This document shows positions 18,701 to 27,197 of a stretch of 64,000 bases of DNA, one piece after another. Position 1 is the first letter of the stretch, and each line of letters starts with the position of its first letter. The position numbers and the translations under genes are program-made. The notes under the pieces are model-generated. The model did no database searches, was not told the DNA's origin, and saw only the letters and a program-made list of their open reading frames with translations. The stretch comes from CAYWXK01 sp964462515 (GTDB taxonomy: Bacteria; Planctomycetota; Phycisphaerae; Sedimentisphaerales; Anaerobacaceae): positions 124,001 through 188,000 of the forward strand of contig CAYWXK010000001.1 in assembly GCA_964462515.1 (NCBI GenBank), read 5' to 3'.

Positions 18701-18787
18701 AGTTGCCACAATCACCAGAAGCCATTTGAGGATTTTTCTGCCGGTTTTTTTCGGCGGTTTGGATTTTGGAATTTTTTCGTTTTGCAT
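15749..18787 (-). CDS. Giant AsmA-like envelope protein
   Basis: ATG 18787 follows TTTTGGAGG at 9-base spacing and is preferred to an upstream start in the same frame. The 1012-residue product has a Lys-rich cytoplasmic start, one membrane anchor (WLLVIVATLIVLVFLLTPAFI), then a long beta-rich periplasmic region. Its AsmA-like features are the opening SIEGRTDFADLSMGWRKGIKVADLSF and the closing GVDITLHPTKFVLQKRI and TIVLPYTIDGKI-type segments, ending KPEIDLAKLLQEQL. AsmA-like proteins are thought to form hydrophobic grooves moving phospholipids between membranes. It ends in a short coiled segment. The neighbour frr is in the same direction, but 89 bases separate them. Confidence 0.8.
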   Translation of the reverse strand: MQNEKIPKSKPPKKTGRKILKWLLVIVATLIVLVFLLTPAFISSEKCRRIILAKINKSIEGRTDFADLSMGWRKGIKVADLSFDDSAGQISVKVKQIATKPHYASLLTGTLSFGETLIDEPKIQINLKDQRPTQAPQQMPPASKPQLFVLPIKNIDLVVKDGDFKVTDSKAQTVQLSQINSTVNLRPPGRPTSFNINTTVVDKTEKSKINAAGSITPQAAKTGWSLKETTGDLTIEVTDLNLQSLAPLFALAKLEASANGTISANLKSDIKDGQFQNLNGIVNANNLDITTPQLKGDRFQTNTLNAALNLSHTKETVNIEKLQLKTDWANLSAAGTVPTTLKSLTDFLQPDSNYSLKGTFDCNLPAVLSQMPKTLGLKEGTKISSGKLSGTVETLSQAGKKYIQAGATLTGLQGQLEGKKIALSQPLTAQAIVSSDKAGITFDKLDILSSFAKVTCTGSTSGEQSQIRTQLLKFDADVDLAKFQSELGQFANLGPYQMAGQLLTAGQLSIKENIITAAGSSTIKNLRLSSKETPSEASTAGDIAFAFDIDRLNNIAAISSLNANTSLGQLNIKDAVLPLNEKAAKPLRLIVNTTNLDLQKLQPFAILFASFPREMQMAGLADSSISVTSQNDIYTVATDSTKIKNLKLASQNAPLFEQSEVSLALDVRLDPKQKTVNLKKIQLISPQIKIHKVETSEVAKAGKTLLQGKLDCEFDWAVVNSFLPPGLVVKGTNKLPIEFSSEYPTGRRGNLLDNLSTKGTLGFTQAEYRGLVFDRTEAQIQIQKGLFTILPFSTKVNNGEFHFAGQGDFKQKPTFLQTPKPMQMMTDIQINDQVAAGLLKYVNPIFANALHVSGIANLGCERLAIPLFGKPPGELEIIGTISVNKLHLQAAEPFRQIFSLIGIGASGVDITLHPTKFVLQKRILSYDDMQIDFGDKPFNFKGVIGFDKSLNMTIVLPYTIDGKIVKVGEESIGQRIALFLKGTLDKPEIDLAKLLQEQLKQKLLEGLDKLLR

Positions 18788-18875
18788 TACTTTGAGCCTC
18801 CAAAAAATTAGTGCATAATAGCACAAAGCACAAGGGCAGAAGCGTAAAGGTTACTTATGCTCCTGTGCACTTAAT

Positions 18876-19436
18876 TCAGTCGAGCATTATTTCGTCTGAT
18901 TTGTGCTTGACGGCGGTGTCGATTTTATCGGTATATTGCTTGGTAATATCGTCGATTTGCTTGTTGCCTTTTTTTAGGTCGTCTTCGGTAATGAGCTTGC
19001 TTTTTTCCTCTGTTTCAAGATGTTTGTTGGCGTCTCTGCGGATGTTACGGATGCCGATTTTGGCCTGTTCGCCGAGGTTTTTGACCTGCTGGACGAGCTG
19101 TTTTCTTCTTTCCTCGGTAAGAGGGGGAATACTTAACCGGATGATTTTGGCATCTACGATGGGGGCGAGGTTCAGGTCGCTTGTCTTGATTGCCTTTTCG
19201 ATTTCCTTTACTGAAGCGGGGTCGAAGGGCTTGATGACAATCAAATCCGGCTGGGGAGCAGCGAGCGTAGCAAGTTGTTTTAGCGGCGTGGGCGTTCCGT
19301 AATAGTCAACCTTTATGTTTTCGACCAGAGCGGTCGAGGCCCTTGCGGTCCGAAGGGTTTTTAAGTCGTTCTGGAGGACTTCGAGGGTTTTTTTCATTTT
19401 GGATTCGGTATCTGTAATTACTTCTTTAACAGGCAT
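18876..19436 (-). CDS. frr: Ribosome recycling factor
   Basis: It releases ribosomes from mRNA after termination, together with EF-G. ATG 19436 (MPVKEV) lies 7 bases after GGGGAG, giving 186 residues, the normal family length; the upstream in-frame ATG at 19451 overlaps that ribosome site. Family motifs: LRTARASTALVENIKVDYYGTPTPL, then IKPFDPASVKEIEKAI, IIRLSIPPLTEERRKQLV and RRDANKHLE. It is the last gene of the rpsB-tsf-pyrH-frr operon, 15 bases after pyrH. Confidence 0.97.
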   Translation of the reverse strand: MPVKEVITDTESKMKKTLEVLQNDLKTLRTARASTALVENIKVDYYGTPTPLKQLATLAAPQPDLIVIKPFDPASVKEIEKAIKTSDLNLAPIVDAKIIRLSIPPLTEERRKQLVQQVKNLGEQAKIGIRNIRRDANKHLETEEKSKLITEDDLKKGNKQIDDITKQYTDKIDTAVKHKSDEIMLD

Positions 19437-19451
19437 AGGTAAACTCCCCAT

Positions 19452-20168
19452 TTAACAAATTAGTGTGCCAACGTCGTGGCCACGAAGGGCTTTGGCGATA
19501 TTACCTTTTCTAAAGATATTAAGGACGATAATCGGGATATTATTATCACGGCAAAGGGCTATGGCGGCGTGGTCCATTACGCGGAGGTTTTTCTTTAAGA
19601 CCTCATCGTAAGATAGGCTTTTGAAGAGCTTTGCTTTTGGATTTTTGTTGGGGTCATCGCTATATACACCATCGACCTTCGTGGCTTTTATAAGCAGGTC
19701 CATATCCAGTTGTGATGCCCGCAAGGCGGCACAGGTGTCGGTGGTGAAGAAGGGATTTCCTGTTCCGCCGGCTAATATCACGACCCTTCCTTTCTGGAGG
19801 TGGTGAAGCGCCCTTCTTGTATTAAAAGGCTCGCACATTGCAGGGACCTCAATGGCGCTAAGAACTCGTGCGGGAAGATTTAGTTTTTCGAGGGATTCCT
19901 GCAGGGCACAGGCGTTGATAATGGTAGCTAACATTCCCATATAATCGGCTGTGTTGCGGGGAATCTGGCTGGCTTTGGAAAAGATTTCGCCGCGCAGAAA
20001 ATTGCCGGCGCCGACTACAATGGCGACCTTGGGACCGAGTTTGCAAATCTGCGCAATCCTTTGGGCGATTGATTTGATTGCAGGACCGTCAAGGCCGAAA
20101 CCGCCCGGTTTGCAAAAACTCTCGCCGGAGAGTTTCAGTAGGACGCGTTTGTGTTTACTCTGCGTCAT
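19452..20168 (-). CDS. pyrH: UMP kinase
   Basis: It phosphorylates UMP to UDP with ATP in pyrimidine synthesis. The 238-residue product has the amino-acid-kinase fold motifs RVLLKLSGESF, VAIVVGAGNFLRG, RNTADYMGMLATIINA, VVILAGGTGNPFFTTDT and LLIKATKVDGVYSDDP. It lies between tsf and frr, the common bacterial order, and is the expected length. Confidence 0.97.
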   Translation of the reverse strand: MTQSKHKRVLLKLSGESFCKPGGFGLDGPAIKSIAQRIAQICKLGPKVAIVVGAGNFLRGEIFSKASQIPRNTADYMGMLATIINACALQESLEKLNLPARVLSAIEVPAMCEPFNTRRALHHLQKGRVVILAGGTGNPFFTTDTCAALRASQLDMDLLIKATKVDGVYSDDPNKNPKAKLFKSLSYDEVLKKNLRVMDHAAIALCRDNNIPIIVLNIFRKGNIAKALRGHDVGTLIC

Positions 20169-20177
20169 AATTTGCGG

Positions 20178-21044
20178 TTATCCGATTTCGAAACGGGCGA
20201 ATCTTTTTATTTTTGCTGTGCCGCCGGCCTGTTTTGCGGCTTCGTCGAGGACCTGCGTGACGGACTTGGTGTTATCCTTGACAAACTGCTGCTCAACCAA
20301 GCAGTTCTCAACGAAGAATTTTTTCATTTTTCCTTCCACGATTTTATCAACGATGTTGGCGGGCTTGTCTTTCACCTGCTCGGCATAGATTGCTTTTTCC
20401 CGCGCAATTATTTCAGGACTTATGCCGTCTTTATCCAGAGATAGCGGTTTGGTGGCTGTAATGTGCATTGCAATATCGGCGGCAGTGCGTTTTAGAGAAT
20501 CGGCGGCGGCTGTTTTGTCATCGCCGGTTTCAATCTGGACCATAGTGCCGACTTTATCGTTAAAGTGGACGTAGGTGCTTATAAGGCCAGGTGAGTCGAG
20601 TTTGTATTTTGCGTAATCGCCGAGTTGTATTTTTTCGCCGGTTTTGGCGGCTATGTCGGTGAGAACATCACGTAAAGGCTTTGCATTAATTGTGGTATCG
20701 AGCAGAGTATCTATACCCTGGTCGGCAGGACAGGCGAGAGCATAATCGGTGAGGGTTTTTGCGGCTGCGACAAAGTCGTCGCTTCTTGCGACAAAATCAG
20801 TTTCACAGCAGAGGGTTGCCATAGTTGCGACTTTGCCGTCGGAGGTTGTTTTAGCGACGACTAAGCCCTGAGTGGTTTCGCGGTCAGCGCGTTTGGAGAG
20901 GACGGCGAGGCCTTTTTTTCTGAGGATGTCCATTGCCTTTTCGATGTCGCCGTTGGCTTCTTGGAGGGCCTTTTTGCAGTCCATCATACCCTGACCGCTC
21001 ATTTTGCGAAGTTTGACGACCATTTCGGTTGAGATTTCGACCAT
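20178..21044 (-). CDS. tsf: Elongation factor Ts
   Basis: This is the nucleotide exchange factor for EF-Tu. ATG 21044 (MVEISTEMVVKLR) is preceded by AGGGG; the frame extends 13 codons upstream without support. The 288-residue product has the UBA-like N-terminus KLRKMSGQGMMDCKKALQEA, the KRADRETTQGLV segment, the TDFVAR motif and the dimer/core region ending QQFVKDNTKSVTQVL. It is in the rpsB-tsf-pyrH-frr operon. Confidence 0.97.
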   Translation of the reverse strand: MVEISTEMVVKLRKMSGQGMMDCKKALQEANGDIEKAMDILRKKGLAVLSKRADRETTQGLVVAKTTSDGKVATMATLCCETDFVARSDDFVAAAKTLTDYALACPADQGIDTLLDTTINAKPLRDVLTDIAAKTGEKIQLGDYAKYKLDSPGLISTYVHFNDKVGTMVQIETGDDKTAAADSLKRTAADIAMHITATKPLSLDKDGISPEIIAREKAIYAEQVKDKPANIVDKIVEGKMKKFFVENCLVEQQFVKDNTKSVTQVLDEAAKQAGGTAKIKRFARFEIG

Positions 21045-21137
21045 TCTAAGAACCCCTAATCTTACGGAAAAATTAAAATTCAAAAATCAAAATGCAAAAT
21101 TGTGGAATCATTCCACAGTTTTGAGTTTTTAGTTTTA

Positions 21138-22004
21138 TTATCCGGTCTCGCCAGGGTTGACGGGCTGGTCGGCCTGGCCTTGTTGCAAGCCGGAGCTATC
21201 AGTATCTTCCGTAGAAGTTTGCTCGACGGCGACAGTGGTTTGAGACTTGTCGTCTGCGCGAGCCAGCACACCTCTTCTTGGGCGGGTGCGTCTTGGTCGC
21301 GGCGTCTCAGCGTGGGCATGGACCATTGTTTTGCCGACAGAGACGGCATCGGCCAGCTCGTTAAATATCAATTCAATTGCTCTGATAGAATCATCGTTAA
21401 TGGGGATGACCACATCGACGTTGTCCGGGTCGGCGTCTGTGTCGAGAAGTCCAATGGTTAGGACGCCGAGCTTTTTGGCCTCCCGCAGGGCGATGTATTC
21501 TTTTTTGGCATCGACTGCAATGACGGCGCCCGGCAGACGGGACATATTTCGGATACCTTCGAGATTGGCCTTGAGTTTCCTTAGTTCGCGTTTGAATTTA
21601 GAGGCCTGTTTTTTGCTTGCGCTCTCGAAGGTGCCTTCGCGTTCCATAGCTTCGAGCTGCTCCAGTTTCTGGAGCTGTGAGCGTATGGTTCTAAAATTGG
21701 TGAGTGTGCCGCCTATCCAGCGTTGTGAGACGTAGTGCATACCGCACTTTTTTGAGGCGGCCTCGGCGGCTTTCTGCGCCTGGCGCTTTGTGCCTACGAA
21801 GACGACATCTTTGCCTGAGGAGACGATGTCAGCGAGGAGTTTTTTAGCTATGAGCAGGCCTTTTAGGGTTTTTTTGATGTCAATAATGTGAATGTTGCCG
21901 CGTTTTGCGAAAATGAAGGGTGCCATTTTAGGGTTCCATCGGTTCTGGCCGTGCCCGAAATGTGCCCCTGCGTTAATCAGTTCCTGAGCAAGTTTTTTAG
22001 CCAC
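21138..22004 (-). CDS. rpsB: 30S ribosomal protein S2
   Basis: GTG 22004 (VAKKLAQELINAG) lies 5 bases after GGAGG, which decides the start; an upstream TTG overlaps the ribosome site. The 288-residue product has S2 motifs AGAHFGHGQNRWNPKM, VGTKRQAQKAAEAASKKCG, QRWIGGTLTNF, LPGAVIAVDAKKE and IPINDDSIRAIELI. It has a disordered C-terminal extension of about 60 residues rich in Arg, Thr and Gln, longer than in E. coli. First gene of the operon, with a good promoter at 22067-22095. Confidence 0.97.
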   Translation of the reverse strand: MAKKLAQELINAGAHFGHGQNRWNPKMAPFIFAKRGNIHIIDIKKTLKGLLIAKKLLADIVSSGKDVVFVGTKRQAQKAAEAASKKCGMHYVSQRWIGGTLTNFRTIRSQLQKLEQLEAMEREGTFESASKKQASKFKRELRKLKANLEGIRNMSRLPGAVIAVDAKKEYIALREAKKLGVLTIGLLDTDADPDNVDVVIPINDDSIRAIELIFNELADAVSVGKTMVHAHAETPRPRRTRPRRGVLARADDKSQTTVAVEQTSTEDTDSSGLQQGQADQPVNPGETG

Positions 22005-22066
22005 AAAAACCTCCAAATAATTACTAATACTCCCGTCACAACGCTATACGGACGGTTAAGTCGTAG

Positions 22067-22095
22067 AATTTAATGCAAAAGGGGCGATGTGTCAA
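22067..22095 (-). promoter_or_regulatory. Sigma-70-type promoter of the rpsB operon
   Basis: On the minus strand, TTGACA (22095-22090), a spacer of 17, and TAAATT (22072-22067). It lies about 60 bases upstream of the rpsB start. Near consensus. Confidence 0.65.
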
Positions 22096-22165
22096 GAGAT
22101 TTTATGCGCAGAATTTTCACAAAATTGGGCAATATTATGGCAAGGAGAAGCTAAACCTCAAAACT

Positions 22166-22196
22166 AAATCCGCCGGACGCCTGGCGGATAAAAGTT
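22166..22196. repeat. ATCCGCC/GGCGGAT palindromic repeat
   Basis: AATCCGCCGGACG then CCTGGCGGATAA forms a hairpin, similar to the elements at 8197-8226 and within 57134-57206. It lies between the convergent-facing intergenic end of the hypothetical gene and the rpsB promoter. Confidence 0.6.
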
Positions 22197-22269
22197 CAAA
22201 ACCGCGGAAACCCCTCATCTCGACCCCGCCGAGCCGGGGGACTTGTGGTAATAGGCTTGAGATAGTTTA

Positions 22270-22683
22270 TTAGTACCAGACTGTGATAATGATGTTTGGC
22301 TCGGTTTTTTTTGCCTGGATTTCCCCGGTAGTTACGTTGGTTCGCTTTATGACAATGCCGGGGTTTTGCTTTAGCCAGGCTGAGATTTGCTCATCGAGAA
22401 ACTCCAGAGCGCCGGGGTGAAGCTTTGTGAAAAAGGTCTTCACGCCCGTGATGCGGTCGGTGGAGACAATTTTCTCTTGTGGTTTTAGGACCGGCTTTGG
22501 CATTGCGATTTTTTGGGCTTCTGTGGTGCCTGCGCCTAAATCGAGAGGCGAATGCGAAATACCTGGCTGGGAAGTGTCACCAATGTCAAAAGGGATGGGT
22601 TTGTCACTAGCGCGGTCAAAAGGGATTGGCTGACTGGGTTTTGGGGCTTGAGGGCCGAAAGGTTTGTTGACGGGAAGATCCAT
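22270..22683 (-). CDS. Conserved-looking hypothetical protein
   Basis: The start ATG 22683 follows AAAGGAGAG at good spacing, which supports a real gene. The 137-residue product has a Pro-rich, probably disordered first half (PFGPQAPKPSQPIPFD). The compact C-terminal half begins TGVKTFFTKLHPGALEFLDE and ends EPNIIITVWY. There is no signal peptide, so it is cytoplasmic or exported another way. It follows the tailed secretin gene by 133 bases on the same strand and may be co-transcribed. I do not recognise the family. Confidence 0.6.
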   Translation of the reverse strand: MDLPVNKPFGPQAPKPSQPIPFDRASDKPIPFDIGDTSQPGISHSPLDLGAGTTEAQKIAMPKPVLKPQEKIVSTDRITGVKTFFTKLHPGALEFLDEQISAWLKQNPGIVIKRTNVTTGEIQAKKTEPNIIITVWY

Positions 22684-22816
22684 AAATAAGCTCTCCTTTA
22701 TAATGCAAAAATTAAAATGAAAAAACCAAAATAGCGGAAGACGTCTTCTGCGCTACAATATTTTTAACTGGATATATTCCCTATTTGATGCGTTTGTCGA
22801 AACCTCGCCGGAGAAA

Positions 22817-24766
22817 TTATGCGCCGGTTTTGTTTGCTTCGGCTGGGGCTTTTGGTGGTTCTTCTTTTGGTTTTTCGGCCTGGGCTTTGCCGGGTTCCTC
22901 CTTGGGTTTATCAGGTTCGGGGTTTGATGGTTTTTCGTCGGGCTTTTCGGAGTCGGCCTTGGCGGCTTCGTCTTTTGGTTTGTCAGGTGGCGGCTGTTGG
23001 GCTTCTTTAGCTTTTGCTTCGGCTTCAGCTCTGGCTTTTTCGGCTTCTTCTTTTGCCTTTTCAGCGGCCTTGGCCTTTGCCTCAGCTTCGGCTTTTGCTT
23101 TTTCAGCAGCCTGGGTTTTTGCTTCAGCGTCTCCTTTGGCCTTGTCAGCAGCCTTGACCTTGGCATCAGCATCTGCTTTAGCCTTTTCTGCATCGGTCTT
23201 GACGGCATTGGCATCTGCTATGGCTTTGTTCGCAGCAGTTTTAGCAGCTTCGGCGTCGGCCTTTGCGGCTGCTGCTCTGGCTTCTGCAGTTGTTGCAGAA
23301 GCTTGTGCTCTTTCGGCGTCGGCAGAGGCTTCTCTGGCGACACCTCGTGCCTCAACTTTTTCCTGTTCAGCCTTAAGACGTGCCTCTTCAACTTCCGAAG
23401 CTTTTTTCTGGAGGTCTTTTTCGCGAGCATCTAAGCCGAGGATATCGGTGCCGGATGGAGGCGTGGGTGCTTCGTGTTTTCTTTTGATTTCTTCAATCAT
23501 TTCTGTCCTTGGGACACCGCCGGTTGAAATGGTTGGGGTCAAGATAAATATAGTCTCAACGACACGCTCTTCGAAGTCCCTGCCGGAAAACAGAGCACCA
23601 AGTATAGGTATGTCTTTAAGCAGTGGGACGCCTCGGACGACATCGCGCTTTTCGGTTTTTCTCATTCCGCCTATTATCAGACTTTCGCCCTGTCTGATAC
23701 GGTTTTCTTTATTTTCTATTTCTTTCTTGGTGATAATAGGCAATTGCTTGACGCCTTCAGGGGTCAGTTTAGAGCCGAGGAGGATGTCTGTTTCCAGGCC
23801 GATGTAATTATCTGCAAAGACATGCGGGGTGATTTTAAGTGAGTCAACTACATCGATATAATCTGTTTTGCTCTCGTAATAACCTGGTCCAGTCAAGGTT
23901 GTAAGGTATGTTTGTTGCAGCGGCACATGCTGACTTGATGAGACCATTGCCGGCTTACCGTTAACGACTTCGAGGGTGGGGTTCATCAGGATTTTGAGGT
24001 AGCCTTTTGACTCCAGCAGGTCTACCAAGGCAACGAACTGGTGGCTCGTGCTCAAGTAGCCGATTTTAAGGCCCATTTTGGCGCGGCCGAATTCTCTGAG
24101 TGACGCCCCTGGAAATGCGGGCAAATCCTGTGCTTCAGTTAGCCAGCCGGCAAGAGCTCCGCTGCCGCTGAATTTCTGGCCTGCAGGCATCAACTGAATA
24201 TCCTCGCCCAATAGGTCTTGAATTGCCAGGGTGGTTGACCGGTCCAATGTCTTATCCGCATAAACTTCAGAGATAATACAATCGATTTTGACCTGAACAG
24301 GCGGGACATCGACCTCCTGTAACACCTCGAGGACAGCATCAATATCTTGCTTGGATGGGCATCTGACAATCAGTTGATTGGTGGCAGGGCTGCTGCTGAC
24401 GCCGTAATCGGGGACGGCGGTTGCCTGGCCCTTTTCGTTAAATATCTGCATTCCAAACTGAGAGTTAAGGATTGTTTTTAACTCGTCAGAAGTATGATAC
24501 TTACAGAAATAGAACAGCTTCCAATCGGGCTTGCCGGCAACGACCTGCTCTAAGATTTTTGGGGGTTGGTTGTAGATTTCGGGCTTGGGGATGTTCGGCT
24601 CCGGAGCAGTTTTAATCGCACTTACGTCTCTGATAATCTTGTCAGCTTGCAGGACTGCGGTTTTTTCGCCAAAAATATCCCCACACCCTCCAGCACAGAG
24701 CATAAGCGCCACCGCCGCCACCAGTAAGATTTGCCAGCGGCTAAGATTTTGGCTTTCATTGCCCAT
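22817..24766 (-). CDS. Lipoprotein secretin with long TolA-like helical tail
   Basis: The 649-residue protein has a signal peptide ending CAGGC, a lipobox. A short N-terminal domain follows (about 75-140: LFYFCKYHTSDELKTILNSQF, NQLIVRCPSKQDIDAVLEVLQEVD). The secretin core is at about 140-435: VQVKIDCIISEVYADK, ILMNPTLEVVNGKPAM, VSSSQHVP, RIRQGESLIIGGMRKTEK, the VPLLKDIPILGALFSG gate motif and VETIFILTPTIS. The last ~200 residues (445-649) are an Ala/Glu/Lys heptad-like helix with AEAKAKAAEKAKEE-type repeats, then a Pro/Lys/Glu tail. Secretins do not usually end this way; a periplasm- or peptidoglycan-spanning rod is possible. No type II or IV pilus genes are adjacent. A promoter lies at 24850-24877. 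Confidence 0.85.
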   Translation of the reverse strand: MGNESQNLSRWQILLVAAVALMLCAGGCGDIFGEKTAVLQADKIIRDVSAIKTAPEPNIPKPEIYNQPPKILEQVVAGKPDWKLFYFCKYHTSDELKTILNSQFGMQIFNEKGQATAVPDYGVSSSPATNQLIVRCPSKQDIDAVLEVLQEVDVPPVQVKIDCIISEVYADKTLDRSTTLAIQDLLGEDIQLMPAGQKFSGSGALAGWLTEAQDLPAFPGASLREFGRAKMGLKIGYLSTSHQFVALVDLLESKGYLKILMNPTLEVVNGKPAMVSSSQHVPLQQTYLTTLTGPGYYESKTDYIDVVDSLKITPHVFADNYIGLETDILLGSKLTPEGVKQLPIITKKEIENKENRIRQGESLIIGGMRKTEKRDVVRGVPLLKDIPILGALFSGRDFEERVVETIFILTPTISTGGVPRTEMIEEIKRKHEAPTPPSGTDILGLDAREKDLQKKASEVEEARLKAEQEKVEARGVAREASADAERAQASATTAEARAAAAKADAEAAKTAANKAIADANAVKTDAEKAKADADAKVKAADKAKGDAEAKTQAAEKAKAEAEAKAKAAEKAKEEAEKARAEAEAKAKEAQQPPPDKPKDEAAKADSEKPDEKPSNPEPDKPKEEPGKAQAEKPKEEPPKAPAEANKTGA

Positions 24767-24849
24767 AATTGCGTAACCGCTATCCTTACCGACGTTAGAA
24801 CTACCTAACTGGTTGATTCTAACGCAGATAAAGACGCGATTAAACTACC

Positions 24850-24877
24850 ATTATATTGCATTGTATTTTATCGTCAA
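24850..24877 (-). promoter_or_regulatory. Sigma-70-type promoter of the tailed secretin
   Basis: On the minus strand, TTGACG (24877-24872), a spacer of 16, and a perfect TATAAT (24855-24850), about 85 bases before the secretin start. The remaining 24878-25157 is AT-rich, with nothing recognisable. Confidence 0.6.
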
Positions 24878-25157
24878 GGATATTTTCAGAAATTAAACTA
24901 AAAACCCGACCGAATTAGAGGGGGGCGAGAAGGAAAATTTACATAAGTCTCTTGATTTCAAGTAGATATAAGAATAAAATTTATTTTGCACTTTAGGGGT
25001 AATATTGGGTTGAATTTGCCATAACTTATTAGAAATAAATGGGTTAGACAAAAAACAGCTAAAATATTTGATGGCCTGAAAATTAACCAAACATTATCCT
25101 ATATTCTACCTGGATTAAAGATTAGACAGACGGTATTTTTTTGCTATTTTATCGTTT

Positions 25158-26510
25158 ATGACGAAAAAATGGAAAAAAACGGTTACGGTCGGCTTTATCG
25201 CATTAGGCTGTCCAAAAAATGTTGTGGATAGCGAAAAAATGCTGGCGGAGATTGGACAGGGTGGATTTTTTATAACTTCCCAGCCTGATAATGCTGAGGT
25301 TATCGTTATCAATACCTGCGGTTTCATTGCCCCTGCAGTGGATGAGTCGCTGGAGGCAATTCGATGGGCGGTGGGCCGCAAAACGGGTGGGGCTGTTAAA
25401 AAGGTGATAGTCGCGGGCTGTTTATCGGAAAGATTAGGCCGAGAGCTTTTTGACAAGGTTGAGGGCATCGATGCCATTATAGGGCTTGGCGGGCGGGATA
25501 GAATTGCCCAGGTAATCAAAAAGACCCTTTCGTCCGGAGAGCCGGCTGCTTATTTGGACCCTGCCTTATGCGGGCCGCAGACAGTCGGTGATGATAGAGG
25601 CAGGCTGCTGATTACACCGCGGCATTGGGCGTATCTGAGGATTAGTGATGGCTGCAGTCACCGGTGTAGCTTTTGCACGATACCGGCAATCAAAGGCCGA
25701 TTCAGAAGTAAGCCTGCGGAGCTTGTTCTGGCGGAGGCGGCTGAATTGGTTTCAGCAGGGGTGGTAGAGCTGAACGTAATCGCGCAAGATACCGCTCGCT
25801 ATGGTTACGACTTGAACATTGAAGATGGCCTAAGCTGGTTGGTAAAGGAGCTTGAAAGGATTGCCGGCCTGGTGTGGATTCGCTTGATGTATCTATATCC
25901 TGCAGGGATAAATGAAAAACTAATCGAGGTGGCGGCAAAAAGCGAAAAAATTGTCCACTATTTTGATATACCCATCCAGCACGTGAACGATGAGGTTCTG
26001 CGGGCGATGGGCCGGCCTGATACGAAAGAGTCGCTTAAAAAACTGATTGAAAAATTGCGAAATTCCATCGCGGGTTGCTTGTTGCGGACGACCATTATAG
26101 TTGGTTTCCCTGGCGAAACGGATGAGCAATTCGCCGAGTTACTTGAGTTTGTCAGGTGGGCTGAATTTGATGCTCTCGGGTGCTTTAAGTTCTATCCCGA
26201 ATCTGGCACAAGAGCTGCCGAGATGCCCGGCCAGGTTTCTGATGAGGTCAAGCACCAGCGCCTGGAGGAGTTGATGCTGACGCAGCAGGAAATCAGTTTT
26301 GCCAAAAACAGAAAGAAGGTCGGCAGCGAGCTTCGCTGTCTTGTCGATTCTGTCGAGAGCGACAGGACAGGTAAGGGACGGTTCTACGGACAAGCACCTG
26401 ACATCGACAGCATTTGCATTATAAAGAATTGTTCAGCGAAGCCTGGTGATTTTATCAATGTAAAGGTTATCGGCACAAAAAACTATGATTTGGTTGTTGA
26501 ATCCCGTTAG
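25158..26510 (+). CDS. rimO: Ribosomal protein S12 methylthiotransferase
   Basis: This radical-SAM enzyme methylthiolates an aspartate of ribosomal protein S12. The 450-residue product has the UPF0004 N-terminal domain with its three Fe-S cysteines (LGCPKNVVDSEKM, VINTCGFI, VAGCLSER), the radical-SAM cluster CSHRCSFCTIP with the RimO-type IKGRFRSK context, and a C-terminal TRAM domain (about 385-450). IQHVNDEVLRAMGR is also typical. Start ATG 25158 with only weak ribosome-site evidence. Confidence 0.95.
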   Translation: MTKKWKKTVTVGFIALGCPKNVVDSEKMLAEIGQGGFFITSQPDNAEVIVINTCGFIAPAVDESLEAIRWAVGRKTGGAVKKVIVAGCLSERLGRELFDKVEGIDAIIGLGGRDRIAQVIKKTLSSGEPAAYLDPALCGPQTVGDDRGRLLITPRHWAYLRISDGCSHRCSFCTIPAIKGRFRSKPAELVLAEAAELVSAGVVELNVIAQDTARYGYDLNIEDGLSWLVKELERIAGLVWIRLMYLYPAGINEKLIEVAAKSEKIVHYFDIPIQHVNDEVLRAMGRPDTKESLKKLIEKLRNSIAGCLLRTTIIVGFPGETDEQFAELLEFVRWAEFDALGCFKFYPESGTRAAEMPGQVSDEVKHQRLEELMLTQQEISFAKNRKKVGSELRCLVDSVESDRTGKGRFYGQAPDIDSICIIKNCSAKPGDFINVKVIGTKNYDLVVESR

Positions 26511-26576
26511 AAATTTTGCTTTTTTGAGGACAATTATAACTTGTTTGGGGATTTCTAATGGGGTAAACTTACCAAT

Positions 26577-27197
26577 ATGCTGAGATTGGTTCCAAACATT
26601 CTGACCTTTGGGCGGCTTGTTTTGACGGTTGTCTTTCTTTTTATGATTCTATACTGGCCGTATGCTGCCCAGAAACCATCGTTTTTAGATGTTGCGTTTG
26701 TGGTTTTTGTGGTTGCGGGGCTGACGGATATTATTGACGGTATAACGGCAAGGCGGTTCAACGTTACCAGCAAATTCGGCCGAATGATGGACCCATTGTT
26801 CGACAAAATTTTGGTCTGCGGAACATTTATTTGTTTTGCGATAATCGGCGAGCCGAAGCTGTTTGATTTTAGTCCTGTGACTTTAAGAGTTATTCAATGG
26901 TTTGTTGCATTTGTAGTTATGGCCAGAGAAGTTTACGTTACCGTGCTGCGTCACATTGCGGAGGCTCGAGACATCAACTTTGCGGCTACGGCCTCCGGTA
27001 AGCTCAAGATGTTTTTGCAGTCTTTTGCTATCGGGACGGTAATTATAAAAATGGCTCACGTTCCGACAGCCACGTGGGGAAACTGGTTCACTGTAATTAC
27101 GTATGTGATTATGCTGGCGGTAACGGTTATGTCGGGTCTGTGGGCAACCCGGCGGAAGAGTTGGAAAGAGGTGGTCGGCAAGGAGAAGGAAATATGA
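26577..27197 (+). CDS. pgsA: CDP-diacylglycerol-glycerol-3-phosphate 3-phosphatidyltransferase
   Basis: This enzyme makes phosphatidylglycerol phosphate, the committed step to PG and cardiolipin. The 206-residue inner-membrane protein carries the CDP-alcohol phosphotransferase motif D-G-x2-A-R-x8-G-x3-D-x3-D as DGITARRFNVTSKFGRMMD followed by PLFD, after VPNILTFGRLVLT. It has about five hydrophobic segments. Its stop overlaps the GH16 start by 4 bases. Confidence 0.92.
   Translation: MLRLVPNILTFGRLVLTVVFLFMILYWPYAAQKPSFLDVAFVVFVVAGLTDIIDGITARRFNVTSKFGRMMDPLFDKILVCGTFICFAIIGEPKLFDFSPVTLRVIQWFVAFVVMAREVYVTVLRHIAEARDINFAATASGKLKMFLQSFAIGTVIIKMAHVPTATWGNWFTVITYVIMLAVTVMSGLWATRRKSWKEVVGKEKEI

Noticed and set aside
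22785..23807. 340-codon plus-strand open frame rich in Ala, Ser and Phe
   Set aside because: It is the antisense of the Ala/Lys/Glu helical tail of the secretin; the composition comes from the GCN/AAG/GAG codons of the real gene.
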